Part shown: positions 16,099 to 23,587 of the stretch, piece after piece | How the letters are laid out: each line of letters opens with the position of its first letter | Position numbering within the stretch: position 1 is the first letter of the stretch | Source of the DNA: a virus | Length of the DNA stretch: 28,056 nt | IMG/VR virus record: IMGVR_UViG_3300007960_000134 | Coordinates: 1 to 28,056 of that record | Reading direction: 5' to 3' (one strand) | Position numbers and translations under genes: made by a program | The notes under the pieces: model-generated | Database searches by the model: none | What the model saw: the letters and a program-made list of their open reading frames with translations, nothing else | What the model was told of the DNA's origin: nothing

Positions 16099-16348
16099 TG
16101 AATTAACTGCGAAAATGATAGATGCTTCCGTTGAAAAGAATGCTGTTCAATTCAAGGAACTCATGGATGCTTCCATGAATGAAAGAATTGCTTCTCAACT
16201 TCGAGACACCAAGATGGAAATTTCGAACAAGATTTTTGAAAATTCCAAGGAGTTTCAAATGAAGTTGAATTCAAAGAAAAAGAAGGAAGCTGCTATGGAC
16301 AAGAATGATCTTGCCATGAAAGGCTCCTCCATCAATAAGGTCCAATAA
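16091..16348 (+). CDS. Prohead core protein, gp67-like
   Basis: 85 residues from the ATG at 16091, preceded by GGAGG at 16081; a start at 16043 would overlap the previous gene more and lacks this site. The sequence ELTAKMIDASVEKNAVQFKELMDASMNERIASQLRDTKMEIS resembles the short helical gp67-type core proteins of T4-like phages (alternating acidic and basic helix, 'K(D/N)AV.FK' then '..R I...L...K'). T4 gp67 is 80 residues and lines the prohead core with gp22. Assignment by length, position and this weak pattern. Confidence 0.55.
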   Translation: MPDELTAKMIDASVEKNAVQFKELMDASMNERIASQLRDTKMEISNKIFENSKEFQMKLNSKKKKEAAMDKNDLAMKGSSINKVQ

Positions 16349-16837
16349 ATGAAGAACTTCAGAGAAATAAGAGAAAAAACAAGCACTTCATCATTGGAAG
16401 AGAGAAAAAATCTTTCATATGAAGTAAAGGACATGAAGTCCGCTGAATTCATAAAAAACGAACTCTCCTCTTTGGTCAAGGCAAATTTTGACATAAAGAA
16501 AAAAGGTTCGCGATACATGATCTCAGCTTCTCCGAAAACTTCTCAGGATGAAAAGATCATAAAATCCTTCATGGATGATGCAAAGATAGAAATGATCAAA
16601 GATGAATTTGTCAGGGGGTTGATGAAATCTAAAATGACAAATGAAGACATTTCCTTGGAGAATTTTCAAGGAGAAATCGTAGAGGTGAAGTCCGATATTG
16701 CAACAAAAATAATAGACATACACGACACATTGAATAAGGACAACCAAGAACTATTCATGGAAATGATCATATATTCACAAGAAACATTGAATCAAATGAT
16801 AAGTTTTTGTGAGACTTATTCGGGGGACAATAAGTAA
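16349..16837 (+). CDS. Unidentified protein in prohead-core cluster
   Basis: 162 residues starting right after the previous stop. Highly charged with predicted helices (AEFIKNELSSLVKANFDIKKKG; LFMEMIIYSQETLNQMISFCETY) and little else. Length is near that of T4 gp68 (141) and so is the position, but I cannot match sequence, so equivalence with gp68 is only a guess. Its TAA overlaps the next ATG (TAATG). Confidence 0.5.
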   Translation: MKNFREIREKTSTSSLEERKNLSYEVKDMKSAEFIKNELSSLVKANFDIKKKGSRYMISASPKTSQDEKIIKSFMDDAKIEMIKDEFVRGLMKSKMTNEDISLENFQGEIVEVKSDIATKIIDIHDTLNKDNQELFMEMIIYSQETLNQMISFCETYSGDNK

Positions 16838-17184
16838 TGGCATACACCACGATATCATCGACACACAATAGACTATTGGCTATTTTTTCAGGAACCACAA
16901 GTTTGACTTCTGGAACCCCTGCTTTTGGTGGATATACAGCTGATCCCTCGACTTTCAAGTTCACGAAGGGCTTCGTCGATTCTGGAAAAACAGCTTCGAT
17001 AAGTTTTGGTGCTGCTGGATTGACGATGGTGCTTCCTTCTGGAGTCAACGATTTGGATTCACATGGAATGGCTGTTGGATCAACTCTTTGCGATGGAATC
17101 ACGGTTGTTGTGTCTTCTGGTGGTTATGCTATATTGGAGTTCAAGGGAATTCCGACGAACATAGACGAAAACTACTTCAAGTAA
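16837..17184 (+). CDS. Unidentified small beta-rich protein
   Basis: 115 residues, TAATG-coupled to the gene before. Ser/Thr/Gly-rich with short strands (TSLTSGTPAFGGYTADPSTFKFTKGF; SISFGAAGLTMVLPSG; GITVVVSSGGYAILEFKGI), so probably a small beta-sandwich. It could be a head decoration or other minor virion protein; no family recognised. It lies just upstream of the protease gp21. Confidence 0.5.
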   Translation: MAYTTISSTHNRLLAIFSGTTSLTSGTPAFGGYTADPSTFKFTKGFVDSGKTASISFGAAGLTMVLPSGVNDLDSHGMAVGSTLCDGITVVVSSGGYAILEFKGIPTNIDENYFK

Positions 17185-17202
17185 TATATCAGGAATAAAA
17201 AA

Positions 17203-17880
17203 ATGAAACTATTCAGGGAAATCAACGAAGAGGTCCAGATTCTCACCGAAGAATCCGATAAAGGTGAAAAGAAATACTTTATCGAAGGTGTGTTTCTTCA
17301 GGGAAATCTGAAGAATCGCAATGGAAGAGTATATCCGATGGAGATTCTTGACAAGGAAGCTTCTCGATATTCCAAGAACTTCATAGAACAAAAGAGAGCA
17401 TTCGGTGAGTTGGGACATCCCGAGGGCCCAACCATCAACCTTGAAAGAGTCTCACACATGATCACTTCTCTTCACAAAGAGGGTGAAAATTACATCGGAA
17501 AAGCAAAGGTCATGGACACACCATATGGCAAAATAGTCAAGAATTTGATTGACGAGGGTGCCAAGTTGGGAGTTTCTTCAAGAGGAATTGGTTCTCTTGA
17601 GGAGAAGAGTGGTGTGAACTATGTCAAGGACGATTTCCAGCTTGCAACCGCAGCAGACATAGTTGCAGACCCATCCGCTCCAGATGCGTTCGTGAATGGG
17701 ATTTTGGAAGGCAAGGAGTGGGTCTATCAATCGGGTCTCCTCATCACTAAGAACACTCTTCGTGCTGAAGAGATGGTGGAGGAAACACAAAAAGAGTTGA
17801 AGAAAATTCGTTCAGTAAACCCAAGAAGATTGGAAGAAAAAGCAGTAAAAGCGTTTTCTCGTTTCATTCAAAATCTGTAA
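17203..17880 (+). CDS. 21: Prohead core protease gp21
   Basis: 225 residues; T4 gp21 is 212. It shows the family blocks FIEGVFLQGNLKNRNGRVYP, GELGHPEG with the probable catalytic His72, and LGVSSRGIGSL with the probable catalytic Ser125/126, as in herpesvirus-type assembly proteases. gp21 is activated inside the prohead, degrades the scaffold gp22 and trims gp23. AGGA precedes the ATG. It is followed directly by a late promoter and by its substrates gp22 and gp23. Confidence 0.95.
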   Translation: MKLFREINEEVQILTEESDKGEKKYFIEGVFLQGNLKNRNGRVYPMEILDKEASRYSKNFIEQKRAFGELGHPEGPTINLERVSHMITSLHKEGENYIGKAKVMDTPYGKIVKNLIDEGAKLGVSSRGIGSLEEKSGVNYVKDDFQLATAADIVADPSAPDAFVNGILEGKEWVYQSGLLITKNTLRAEEMVEETQKELKKIRSVNPRRLEEKAVKAFSRFIQNL

Positions 17881-17883
17881 TAT

Positions 17884-17891
17884 TATAAATA
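17884..17891 (+). promoter_or_regulatory. T4-type late promoter box
   Basis: Exact TATAAATA, 3 bases after the gp21 stop and 25 bases upstream of the gp22 ATG. It would allow strong late expression of scaffold and capsid apart from the upstream operon. Confidence 0.85.
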
Positions 17892-17916
17892 AACAATAGA
17901 ATCAAGGAGTATTTTC

Positions 17917-19068
17917 ATGGATATTCAAGAAACAGCAAAGAAACTTATGGAAGGTGCCGAACAAATGGCAAAGAGTGCGGCTACCAAGGTAAAAACACCA
18001 AACATGGACAAGGGTGGAAAGCATAAAGATTCGGAAGATCTAGAAGGATCAACCGATGGAATGCCATCGGACAATAAAGGCAAGAGTACTTTCGATTCCA
18101 ATGTTTCCACTAAATCAGGACAAAGACCAACCGACGAAAAGATGCCAGGAAAGACTGCTGGAAAACTTCGTAAGCAAGGTTCAACGACTTCACCTGAAGA
18201 CGAAGTTGAAGTTGAAATTGATCCTATGAAAGATAACGCCGGAAAGGTCTCAGCTAAATCAGTTGGAAAAACTACCAAACTCACCAAAGAAAACTTGGAA
18301 GATTCGGATGAAGTGATCTATGAGGAAGAAGTCCAAGAGGAAATCTCAATCGAACATCACTTGGATGCTCTTTTCAATGGTCAAGACTTGACCGAAGATT
18401 TCAAGGATAGAACTGCAACCATCTTCAAGGCTGCGGTCAATGAGAGAGTTTCTTCGATTCGCGAAGAATTGGAAGCAAGAGTGGAAACAAAACTCGCTGC
18501 TGCTATCCAAGAAAACAAAGAAGAAATGGCAAGCAATCTCGATTCATACCTCAATTATGTTGTTGAGGAATGGATGAAGGAAAATGAAGTTGCCATCGAA
18601 CGCGGTCTTCGCAACGAAATCACCGAGGAGTTCCTTGCTGGTCTTCGCAATCTCTTCCTTGAGCACAACATCGAAGTTCCAGAAACGAAAGTCGATGTAC
18701 TTGAGAAGATGGCTGCAAGAATCGAAGAACTTGAAGAAAGTCTCAACAAGGAAATCGAAAACAACATTTCACTTCGTGAAAAGGTTGAGACCGCAACCAA
18801 GAGAGACATAGTCGAAGAAATCGGTTCGGATCTCACTGCATCCGAAAGAGTGAAACTTCGTAAACTTCTTGAGGGAGTTTCCGCAGAATCACACGAAGAC
18901 TTCGTCACCAAGGCAAAGATTCTCAAGGAGAACTACTTTGCTGAAGAGATCGAACCGATTCGCAACACCGAAGAGGGAATCGACGATCTTCAACCAAACT
19001 ATCTGTCAGAATCAAACGAGTCAATGAGTGAATATCTCAAGGCACTCAATCGCATAGGAAGAAAGTAA
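17917..19068 (+). CDS. 22: Scaffold prohead core protein gp22
   Basis: 383 residues, clearly longer than T4 gp22 (269). The C-terminal two thirds (from about residue 140) match gp22: EEEISIEHHLDALFNGQDLTEDF, then long acidic coiled-coil helices with Glu/Lys repeats, SLREKVETATKRDIVEEIGSDLTASERVKLRKLLEGV and the end MSEYLKALNRIGRK. The first 130 or so residues are a low-complexity Lys/Gly/Ser/Asp tail not expected from T4. gp22 forms the transient core around which gp23 assembles and is then digested by gp21. AAGGAG precedes the ATG. Confidence 0.92.
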   Translation: MDIQETAKKLMEGAEQMAKSAATKVKTPNMDKGGKHKDSEDLEGSTDGMPSDNKGKSTFDSNVSTKSGQRPTDEKMPGKTAGKLRKQGSTTSPEDEVEVEIDPMKDNAGKVSAKSVGKTTKLTKENLEDSDEVIYEEEVQEEISIEHHLDALFNGQDLTEDFKDRTATIFKAAVNERVSSIREELEARVETKLAAAIQENKEEMASNLDSYLNYVVEEWMKENEVAIERGLRNEITEEFLAGLRNLFLEHNIEVPETKVDVLEKMAARIEELEESLNKEIENNISLREKVETATKRDIVEEIGSDLTASERVKLRKLLEGVSAESHEDFVTKAKILKENYFAEEIEPIRNTEEGIDDLQPNYLSESNESMSEYLKALNRIGRK

Positions 19069-19100
19069 TTAAAAAAAATTATCCAAAAGGAGTAAGATAA

Positions 19101-20480
19101 ATGGAACCTACTACAATCACAGAACAACTTCAGAATAAGTGGCAGCCCATCCTCGAACACGCGGATCTGCCCGAAATCAAGGACACTTACCGCAAGCAAG
19201 TGACCTCGGTTCTTCTTGAGAATCAAGAAAGATATCTCAAGGAAGCCGCACCTGCAAACGCAACCGTAGCACAGGGTGGATATCCAATGAACAATTGGGA
19301 TCCCATCCTCATCTCTTTGGTTCGTCGTGCAATGCCCAATTTGATCGCTTATGACATCTGCGGCGTTCAGCCAATGAGTGGTCCAACAGGACTTATCTTC
19401 GCTCTCCGCAGTCGTTATCAAGGACAGAAGGGTGCAGAGGCTCTCTTCAATGAAGCACAGACCAAGTTCGGTGGTGCTGGTGGTACTGCATATAATTCAC
19501 AGAATCCAGCAGCTGGTGGTGGTGGTATCACCAACGGTTTGGAGGGTGGAAGTGTAGATCCTCTCGCAACCATTTCGACCAGTGCTGTTGATGCTTCCTT
19601 GACACCAACTGGTGCTTACAGCACACAATCTGGTGAAGCTCTCGGTGGTGTTGCTGCTGACTACTTCCCAGAGATGGCATTCAGCATTGAGAAGACATCG
19701 GTCGAAGCAAAGACCCGTGCTCTCAAGGCAGAATACACTATGGAATTGGCACAAGACCTCAAGGCAATCCACGGTCTTGATGCTGAAACCGAACTTGCAA
19801 ACATCCTCTCGGCTGAAATCCTCGCAGAAATCAACCGTGAAGTTGTTCGTTCCATCTACTCGACCGCTAAACTCGGTTGCCGCGCTGGAACAGTTCAAAC
19901 CCAAGGCATCTTCGACCTCAATGTCGATGCCAACGGTCGTTGGTCTGTCGAGAAGTACAAGGGTCTGATGTATCAGATCGAGAGAGAAGCAAACTTCATT
20001 GCTAAGGACACTCGTCGTGGAAAGGGTAACTTCATTCTCTGCTCTTCCGATGTTGCTTCGGCACTCGCAATGGCAGGAGTTTTGGACTACACCCCCGCAC
20101 TCTCGACCAACCTCAATGTGGACGACACTGGTAACACCTTCGCTGGTGTTCTCAATGGAAAGACCAAGGTTTATGTCGATCCTTACTTCAGTCAGTCGGT
20201 TGCATACGACTTCTGCTTGGTGGGTTATCGTAGAACCAGCCCATACGACGCTGGAATGTTCTACTGCCCATATGTTCCGTTGCAGATGGTTCGTGCAGTT
20301 GGTGAGCAGACCTTCCAACCGAAGATCGCATTCAAGACTCGTTATGGTGTTGTTAACAATCCATTCGTGTCCACTGTGGCCGCAAATGGTGCATCAATAT
20401 CTGACAAGTCGAATCCTCTCACCACTGGTGTTCGCGCTAACCCATACTACAGAATCTTCCGTGTGGATAACCTCCTCTGA
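19101..20480 (+). CDS. 23: Major capsid protein gp23
   Basis: 459 residues; T4 gp23 is 521. Family marks: LPEIKDTYRKQVTSVLLENQE near the start, PMNNWDPILISLVRRAMPNLIAYDICGVQPMSGPTGLIFALRSRY, KAEYTMELAQDLKAIHGLDAETEL and YCPYVPLQMVRAVG...FQPKIAFKTRYG (HK97 fold). LKE|A at residues 46-49 fits the T4 gp21 cleavage rule (hydrophobic-x-Glu|), so about 48 residues would be removed on maturation. AAGGAG lies upstream. No separate vertex gene gp24 is seen in the window, as in cyanophages. The gene ends before a strong terminator. Confidence 0.97.
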   Translation: MEPTTITEQLQNKWQPILEHADLPEIKDTYRKQVTSVLLENQERYLKEAAPANATVAQGGYPMNNWDPILISLVRRAMPNLIAYDICGVQPMSGPTGLIFALRSRYQGQKGAEALFNEAQTKFGGAGGTAYNSQNPAAGGGGITNGLEGGSVDPLATISTSAVDASLTPTGAYSTQSGEALGGVAADYFPEMAFSIEKTSVEAKTRALKAEYTMELAQDLKAIHGLDAETELANILSAEILAEINREVVRSIYSTAKLGCRAGTVQTQGIFDLNVDANGRWSVEKYKGLMYQIEREANFIAKDTRRGKGNFILCSSDVASALAMAGVLDYTPALSTNLNVDDTGNTFAGVLNGKTKVYVDPYFSQSVAYDFCLVGYRRTSPYDAGMFYCPYVPLQMVRAVGEQTFQPKIAFKTRYGVVNNPFVSTVAANGASISDKSNPLTTGVRANPYYRIFRVDNLL

Positions 20481-20495
20481 TAGATTCGGTAGGAA

Positions 20496-20503
20496 CATAA
20501 ATA
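20496..20503 (+). promoter_or_regulatory. Probable late promoter box (variant)
   Basis: CATAAATA, one base off the late box, 16 bases after the gp23 stop. The expected start point, about 6 bases downstream, falls in the 5' arm of the terminator hairpin. Confidence 0.5.
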
Positions 20504-20541
20504 GGGGGAGAGGGTGGAAACACTCTCTCCTCTCTTTTTTT
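20504..20541 (+). terminator. Rho-independent terminator after gp23
   Basis: GGAGAGGGTG (20507-20516), a GAAA loop (20517-20520) and CACTCTCTCC (20521-20530) form a 10-bp stem with one G-U pair, extendable at the base, followed by TCTCTTTTTTT. This is a classic intrinsic terminator limiting read-through from capsid to the next gene. Confidence 0.88.
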
Positions 20542-20551
20542 GGAGAATAGA

Positions 20552-21100
20552 ATGACTGAAATAAATGTAACAGATTCCACTGGAAAGCAACCGAGAAAAG
20601 GTGGTTTCTTTGCGAATCAGCCAGAAAATAATAATTTTCAAGAAACTACAGCTTTTAAATTGGTCATGCCCAAAATCCCAGAAGTCACTTATTTTTGTCA
20701 GAAAGTCAATCTTCCTGGCATAAGTATCGAGACTGCTGAACAAAGCACATCATTCAATTCCATATTGTATCCAGCTGGCAAAGTTTCACATGAAACATTC
20801 ACTGCTAGTTTTGTGGTTTCGGAAAAATTGAACAATTGGTTGGAAATATATAAATGGATACAAAGTTGCTCAAATTACAGAGACTACGAAACTTTTGCTG
20901 GTAACGACAATACTCTGGTTAGTGATGCTAAATTGTATGTATTGACAAGTAAGAATAGTTTGAGTATAACTGCTAACTTCTATGGACTTTTTCCCATTTC
21001 CCTCGGATCCATCTCATTTGATTATTCCGACGTTGAATTGCAAACATTGATATCAGATGTGACTTTCGCATTTTCTTATTATGAGATAGAAGTTACTTGA
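20552..21100 (+). CDS. Virion protein, tail-tube-fold type (gp3/gp19-like position)
   Basis: 182 residues from the ATG at 20552 (GGAG at 20542-20545). The pattern FKLVMPKIPEVTYFCQKVNLPGISIETAEQSTSFNSILYPAGKVSHETFTASFVVSEKLNNWLEIYKWIQ belongs to a family frequent in T4-like marine phages between gp23 and uvsY, variously named tail completion gp3 or tube-like protein. The two-sheet 'P..YFCQ...LPG...F..D E.L.NW.EI..WI' layout recalls tail-tube folds. A tail structural role is likely; exact equivalence to T4 gp3 I cannot establish. Its stop overlaps the next promoter's -35. Confidence 0.65.
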   Translation: MTEINVTDSTGKQPRKGGFFANQPENNNFQETTAFKLVMPKIPEVTYFCQKVNLPGISIETAEQSTSFNSILYPAGKVSHETFTASFVVSEKLNNWLEIYKWIQSCSNYRDYETFAGNDNTLVSDAKLYVLTSKNSLSITANFYGLFPISLGSISFDYSDVELQTLISDVTFAFSYYEIEVT

Positions 21101-21124
21101 CTGACAACATTTATGTGTTATACT
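21097..21124 (+). promoter_or_regulatory. Sigma70-type early promoter before uvsY
   Basis: TTGACT (21097-21102), 16-base spacer, TATACT (21119-21124), each 5 of 6 against consensus, with an extended -10 TG at 21116-21117. It lies just upstream of uvsY at the change from virion to recombination genes, fitting early expression by unmodified host polymerase. Confidence 0.65.
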
Positions 21125-21131
21125 TTCGTCT

Positions 21132-21569
21132 ATGACATTCGATGAACTCAAAAAAATGGTGGAAAAGGATGTCGTCATCGACGACACCGAATTGGATCGG
21201 GAGTCGATGCGAACTCCCCAGTTGCACAATAAATACTTGTCTCTTTATCACGATATGAGATTGATAAAGAGAAAATATGAAACCGAGTATAGAATCCTGC
21301 GAAAGAGAAAGTGGGAGTATTACTCGGGAAAGATGTCCGAGGAAGAAATGCGGGAACTTGGTTGGGAACCATTCCAGCAAAGAGTGCTTCGTCAAGACAT
21401 TGAAATGTTTCTCGAATCCGACATGGATCTCATCAAGATCCGTGGAAGAATCGAGTATCAACAGGAAAAGTGTGAATATTTGGAAGGCATTGTCAAGTCG
21501 TTGTCATCCCGGCAGTGGACAATCCGCAATGCTATTGAATGGAGAAAATTCACTCACGGAATCAATTGA
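21132..21569 (+). CDS. uvsY: Recombination mediator UvsY
   Basis: 145 residues; T4 UvsY is 137. Family pattern: LHNKYLSLYHDMRLIKRKYETEYRILRKRKWEYYSGKM, then LRQDIEMFLESDMDLIKIRGRIEYQQEKCEYLEGIVKSLSSRQWTIRNAIEWRKFTHG. UvsY loads the UvsX recombinase onto gp32-coated single-stranded DNA for recombination-dependent replication. Next to uvsW, as in T4. The ATG lies only 7 bases after the -10 hexamer, so the early transcript from this promoter would be leaderless or nearly so, with no clear Shine-Dalgarno; the true start or promoter may therefore differ slightly. Confidence 0.9.
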   Translation: MTFDELKKMVEKDVVIDDTELDRESMRTPQLHNKYLSLYHDMRLIKRKYETEYRILRKRKWEYYSGKMSEEEMRELGWEPFQQRVLRQDIEMFLESDMDLIKIRGRIEYQQEKCEYLEGIVKSLSSRQWTIRNAIEWRKFTHGIN

Positions 21570-21572
21570 CAC

Positions 21573-23090
21573 ATGGAAGATGTCTGCGTTTACATAGAAT
21601 ATAAGAATAGTGCTTACCTGAGAGTTTTCGCGAGTGAATCGTTGGAAAGAAACATCAGTGATTATTTCACTTTTGAAGTTCCCAACGCTAGATTCACTCC
21701 GGCATACAGAAAGAGAATATGGGACGGGAAGATTCGTCTGTACAACATACACACCAAATGTATCTATGCTGGTTTGTATGAATATCTTCTTGAGTATTGC
21801 GATCAACGAAACATTCCCGTCAAGGTCGATTCCCAGATACCTTTCAACGAGAACAAGTTCAGTGAAAACGACATAAAGAATTATCTGACCAAGGAACTGA
21901 AACCACACTCAGGTGGAAAACAACTCATTCCTCATGATCACCAAATTCAGGGTGTGATGAAAGCATTGAATCTTCGTCGTTGCCTTCTGCTTTCTCCAAC
22001 CGCGTCGGGAAAGAGTCTCATCATCTATTCCCTTCTGAGATACTATCAGGATGTAATAGGAAAGAAGGAGAAGATTCTCATCATTGTTCCAACAATCTCG
22101 TTGGTCTTGCAAATGTACAATGATTTTGCTGACTATTCTTCCAAGGACAAGAATTGGGATGTCGAAAAGAATTGCCACAGAATACATGGTGGTGAGGAAA
22201 AAGAGACCGATAAGCAGATAGTGATATCCACATGGCAGAGCATCTACAAGATGACAGAGAAGTATTTCAAGGATTTCCGTGTGGTTCTCGGCGATGAGTG
22301 TCATGGGTTCCGCAGTCAGTCACTCACTTCCATCATGACGAAACTGATCGATTGTCCATATCGTGTAGGATTGACGGGAACTCTTGATGGTTCAAAGACA
22401 CACAAGTTGGTGATCGAGGGTCTTTTCGGAAAGGTCCAAAAAGTAGTTACGACCAAGGAGCTGATGGACAAGAAACTTCTTTCCCCATTGAACATTCGTT
22501 GCATCGTCTTGAGTCATTCGCAACAAGACAGGGAGAAGTGCAAGGATCTCAAGTATCCGCAAGAGATTGAACTCATCATAAATAATGAAGAGAGGAACAA
22601 GTTCATTCGTGATTTGACGGTGAACACCAAAGGAAATACTCTAGTTCTTTTTCAATATGTGGAGAAGCATGGAAAGATTCTTTATGAGATGATAAAGAAG
22701 AAGGAAAAGGACAGAGAGGTATATTTTGTTTTTGGTGGAACTGAAGCAGAAACTAGAGAAAAGATTCGTGAGATAACCGACAAGGAAAAAAACTCCATAA
22801 TAGTTGCTTCTTTCGGTGTTTTTTCGGTTGGTGTGAACATCAAGAGTCTACAGAACATCATATTTGCATCTCCTTCAAAGAGTAGAATTCGTGTGCTTCA
22901 GAGTATTGGAAGGCAATTGAGAAAGAGTGAAGGCAAGGAAATGGCGGTTCTTTACGACATCGCAGACGATTTGTCTTGGAAGTCGCGAAAGAACTACACA
23001 CTGAGACATATGGTCGAAAGAGTCAAGATATACAACGAAGAGAAGTTCGACTACAAGATAACTAAGATATCATTGGAGGGCCAAAAATGA
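21573..23090 (+). CDS. uvsW: DNA/RNA helicase UvsW
   Basis: 505 residues; T4 UvsW is 503. An N-terminal domain (MEDVCVYIEYKNSAYLRV...FTPAYRKRIWDGKIRLY) precedes two SF2 motor domains: IPHDHQIQGVM (Q-motif-like), Walker A SPTASGKS (about 141-148), IIVPTISLV (Ia), GDECHGF as the DExH box, GLTGTLDG (III) and SIGRQLRKSEGK (VI, arginine finger). It unwinds branched DNA and R-loops and shuts off origin replication in T4. It starts 3 bases after uvsY; ATGA overlap with the next gene. Confidence 0.96.
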   Translation: MEDVCVYIEYKNSAYLRVFASESLERNISDYFTFEVPNARFTPAYRKRIWDGKIRLYNIHTKCIYAGLYEYLLEYCDQRNIPVKVDSQIPFNENKFSENDIKNYLTKELKPHSGGKQLIPHDHQIQGVMKALNLRRCLLLSPTASGKSLIIYSLLRYYQDVIGKKEKILIIVPTISLVLQMYNDFADYSSKDKNWDVEKNCHRIHGGEEKETDKQIVISTWQSIYKMTEKYFKDFRVVLGDECHGFRSQSLTSIMTKLIDCPYRVGLTGTLDGSKTHKLVIEGLFGKVQKVVTTKELMDKKLLSPLNIRCIVLSHSQQDREKCKDLKYPQEIELIINNEERNKFIRDLTVNTKGNTLVLFQYVEKHGKILYEMIKKKEKDREVYFVFGGTEAETREKIREITDKEKNSIIVASFGVFSVGVNIKSLQNIIFASPSKSRIRVLQSIGRQLRKSEGKEMAVLYDIADDLSWKSRKNYTLRHMVERVKIYNEEKFDYKITKISLEGQK

Positions 23091-23575
23091 AGAGAAGATC
23101 CAGGCACAGAGTCCTTAAACTTCGTGATGGCACCGATGTGATTGGAAGAATAATAAAGGTGGATGATGGTGGGATGGTCTTGGACAGACCAATGCTGTAC
23201 CAGTTGGTTCCCGTCTTCGACAGGGGCAAGTTGGAATACCTCACCGTTTCCTTCAAGAAGTGGTTTGAATTTGCCAAGACGCAAAGATACTACTTCCCAA
23301 AGGAATACATACTTGCACATTCGGAACCTGAAAGAGAATTGGTGAAGGATTACATCCAAGCCAAGAAGACCAACGACTTCATAGAGCAAACTGTTGATGA
23401 AATGGAGGAAAATGACTTGCAGGGAATGAATGTCGAGGATATCATGGACAAGATACAGAAAATGAATCCAAATCTCCATAGTGGTTCTATGGGTTTTGTC
23501 GGAAAAGGCTCGACCGCTTCTAGCAAACCCAGTGTAGACGACGAGTTTTGGAGGGGATTACCAAGATTTGAATGA
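23087..23575 (+). CDS. Sm-like (LSm/Hfq-type) small phage protein 1
   Basis: 162 residues, ATGA-coupled to uvsW. The first 60 or so residues (HRVLKLRDGTDVIGRIIKVDDGGMVLDRPMLYQLVPVFDRGKLEYLTV...W) have the bent-sheet 'L.dG..viGri.....g.vL..P..' layout of Sm-like proteins, with a second strand set (FAKTQRYYFPKEYILAHSEPERELVKDYI). A polar tail with a hydrophobic helix (DEMEENDLQGMNVEDIMDKIQKM) ends in DDEFWRGLPRFE. RNA binding is an inference from fold-like pattern only. Another gene of this type is at 25231, on the far side of gp55 and gp47. Confidence 0.6.
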   Translation: MKRRSRHRVLKLRDGTDVIGRIIKVDDGGMVLDRPMLYQLVPVFDRGKLEYLTVSFKKWFEFAKTQRYYFPKEYILAHSEPERELVKDYIQAKKTNDFIEQTVDEMEENDLQGMNVEDIMDKIQKMNPNLHSGSMGFVGKGSTASSKPSVDDEFWRGLPRFE

Positions 23576-23587
23576 AAGGCATGCATC

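Noticed and set aside
19497-20318. 273-codon minus-strand frame opposite gp23, and similar frames opposite gp18 (11825-12490) and uvsW (21909-22304)
   Set aside because: They mirror well-supported capsid, sheath and helicase genes, have no recognisable domains and no promoter or ribosome site.
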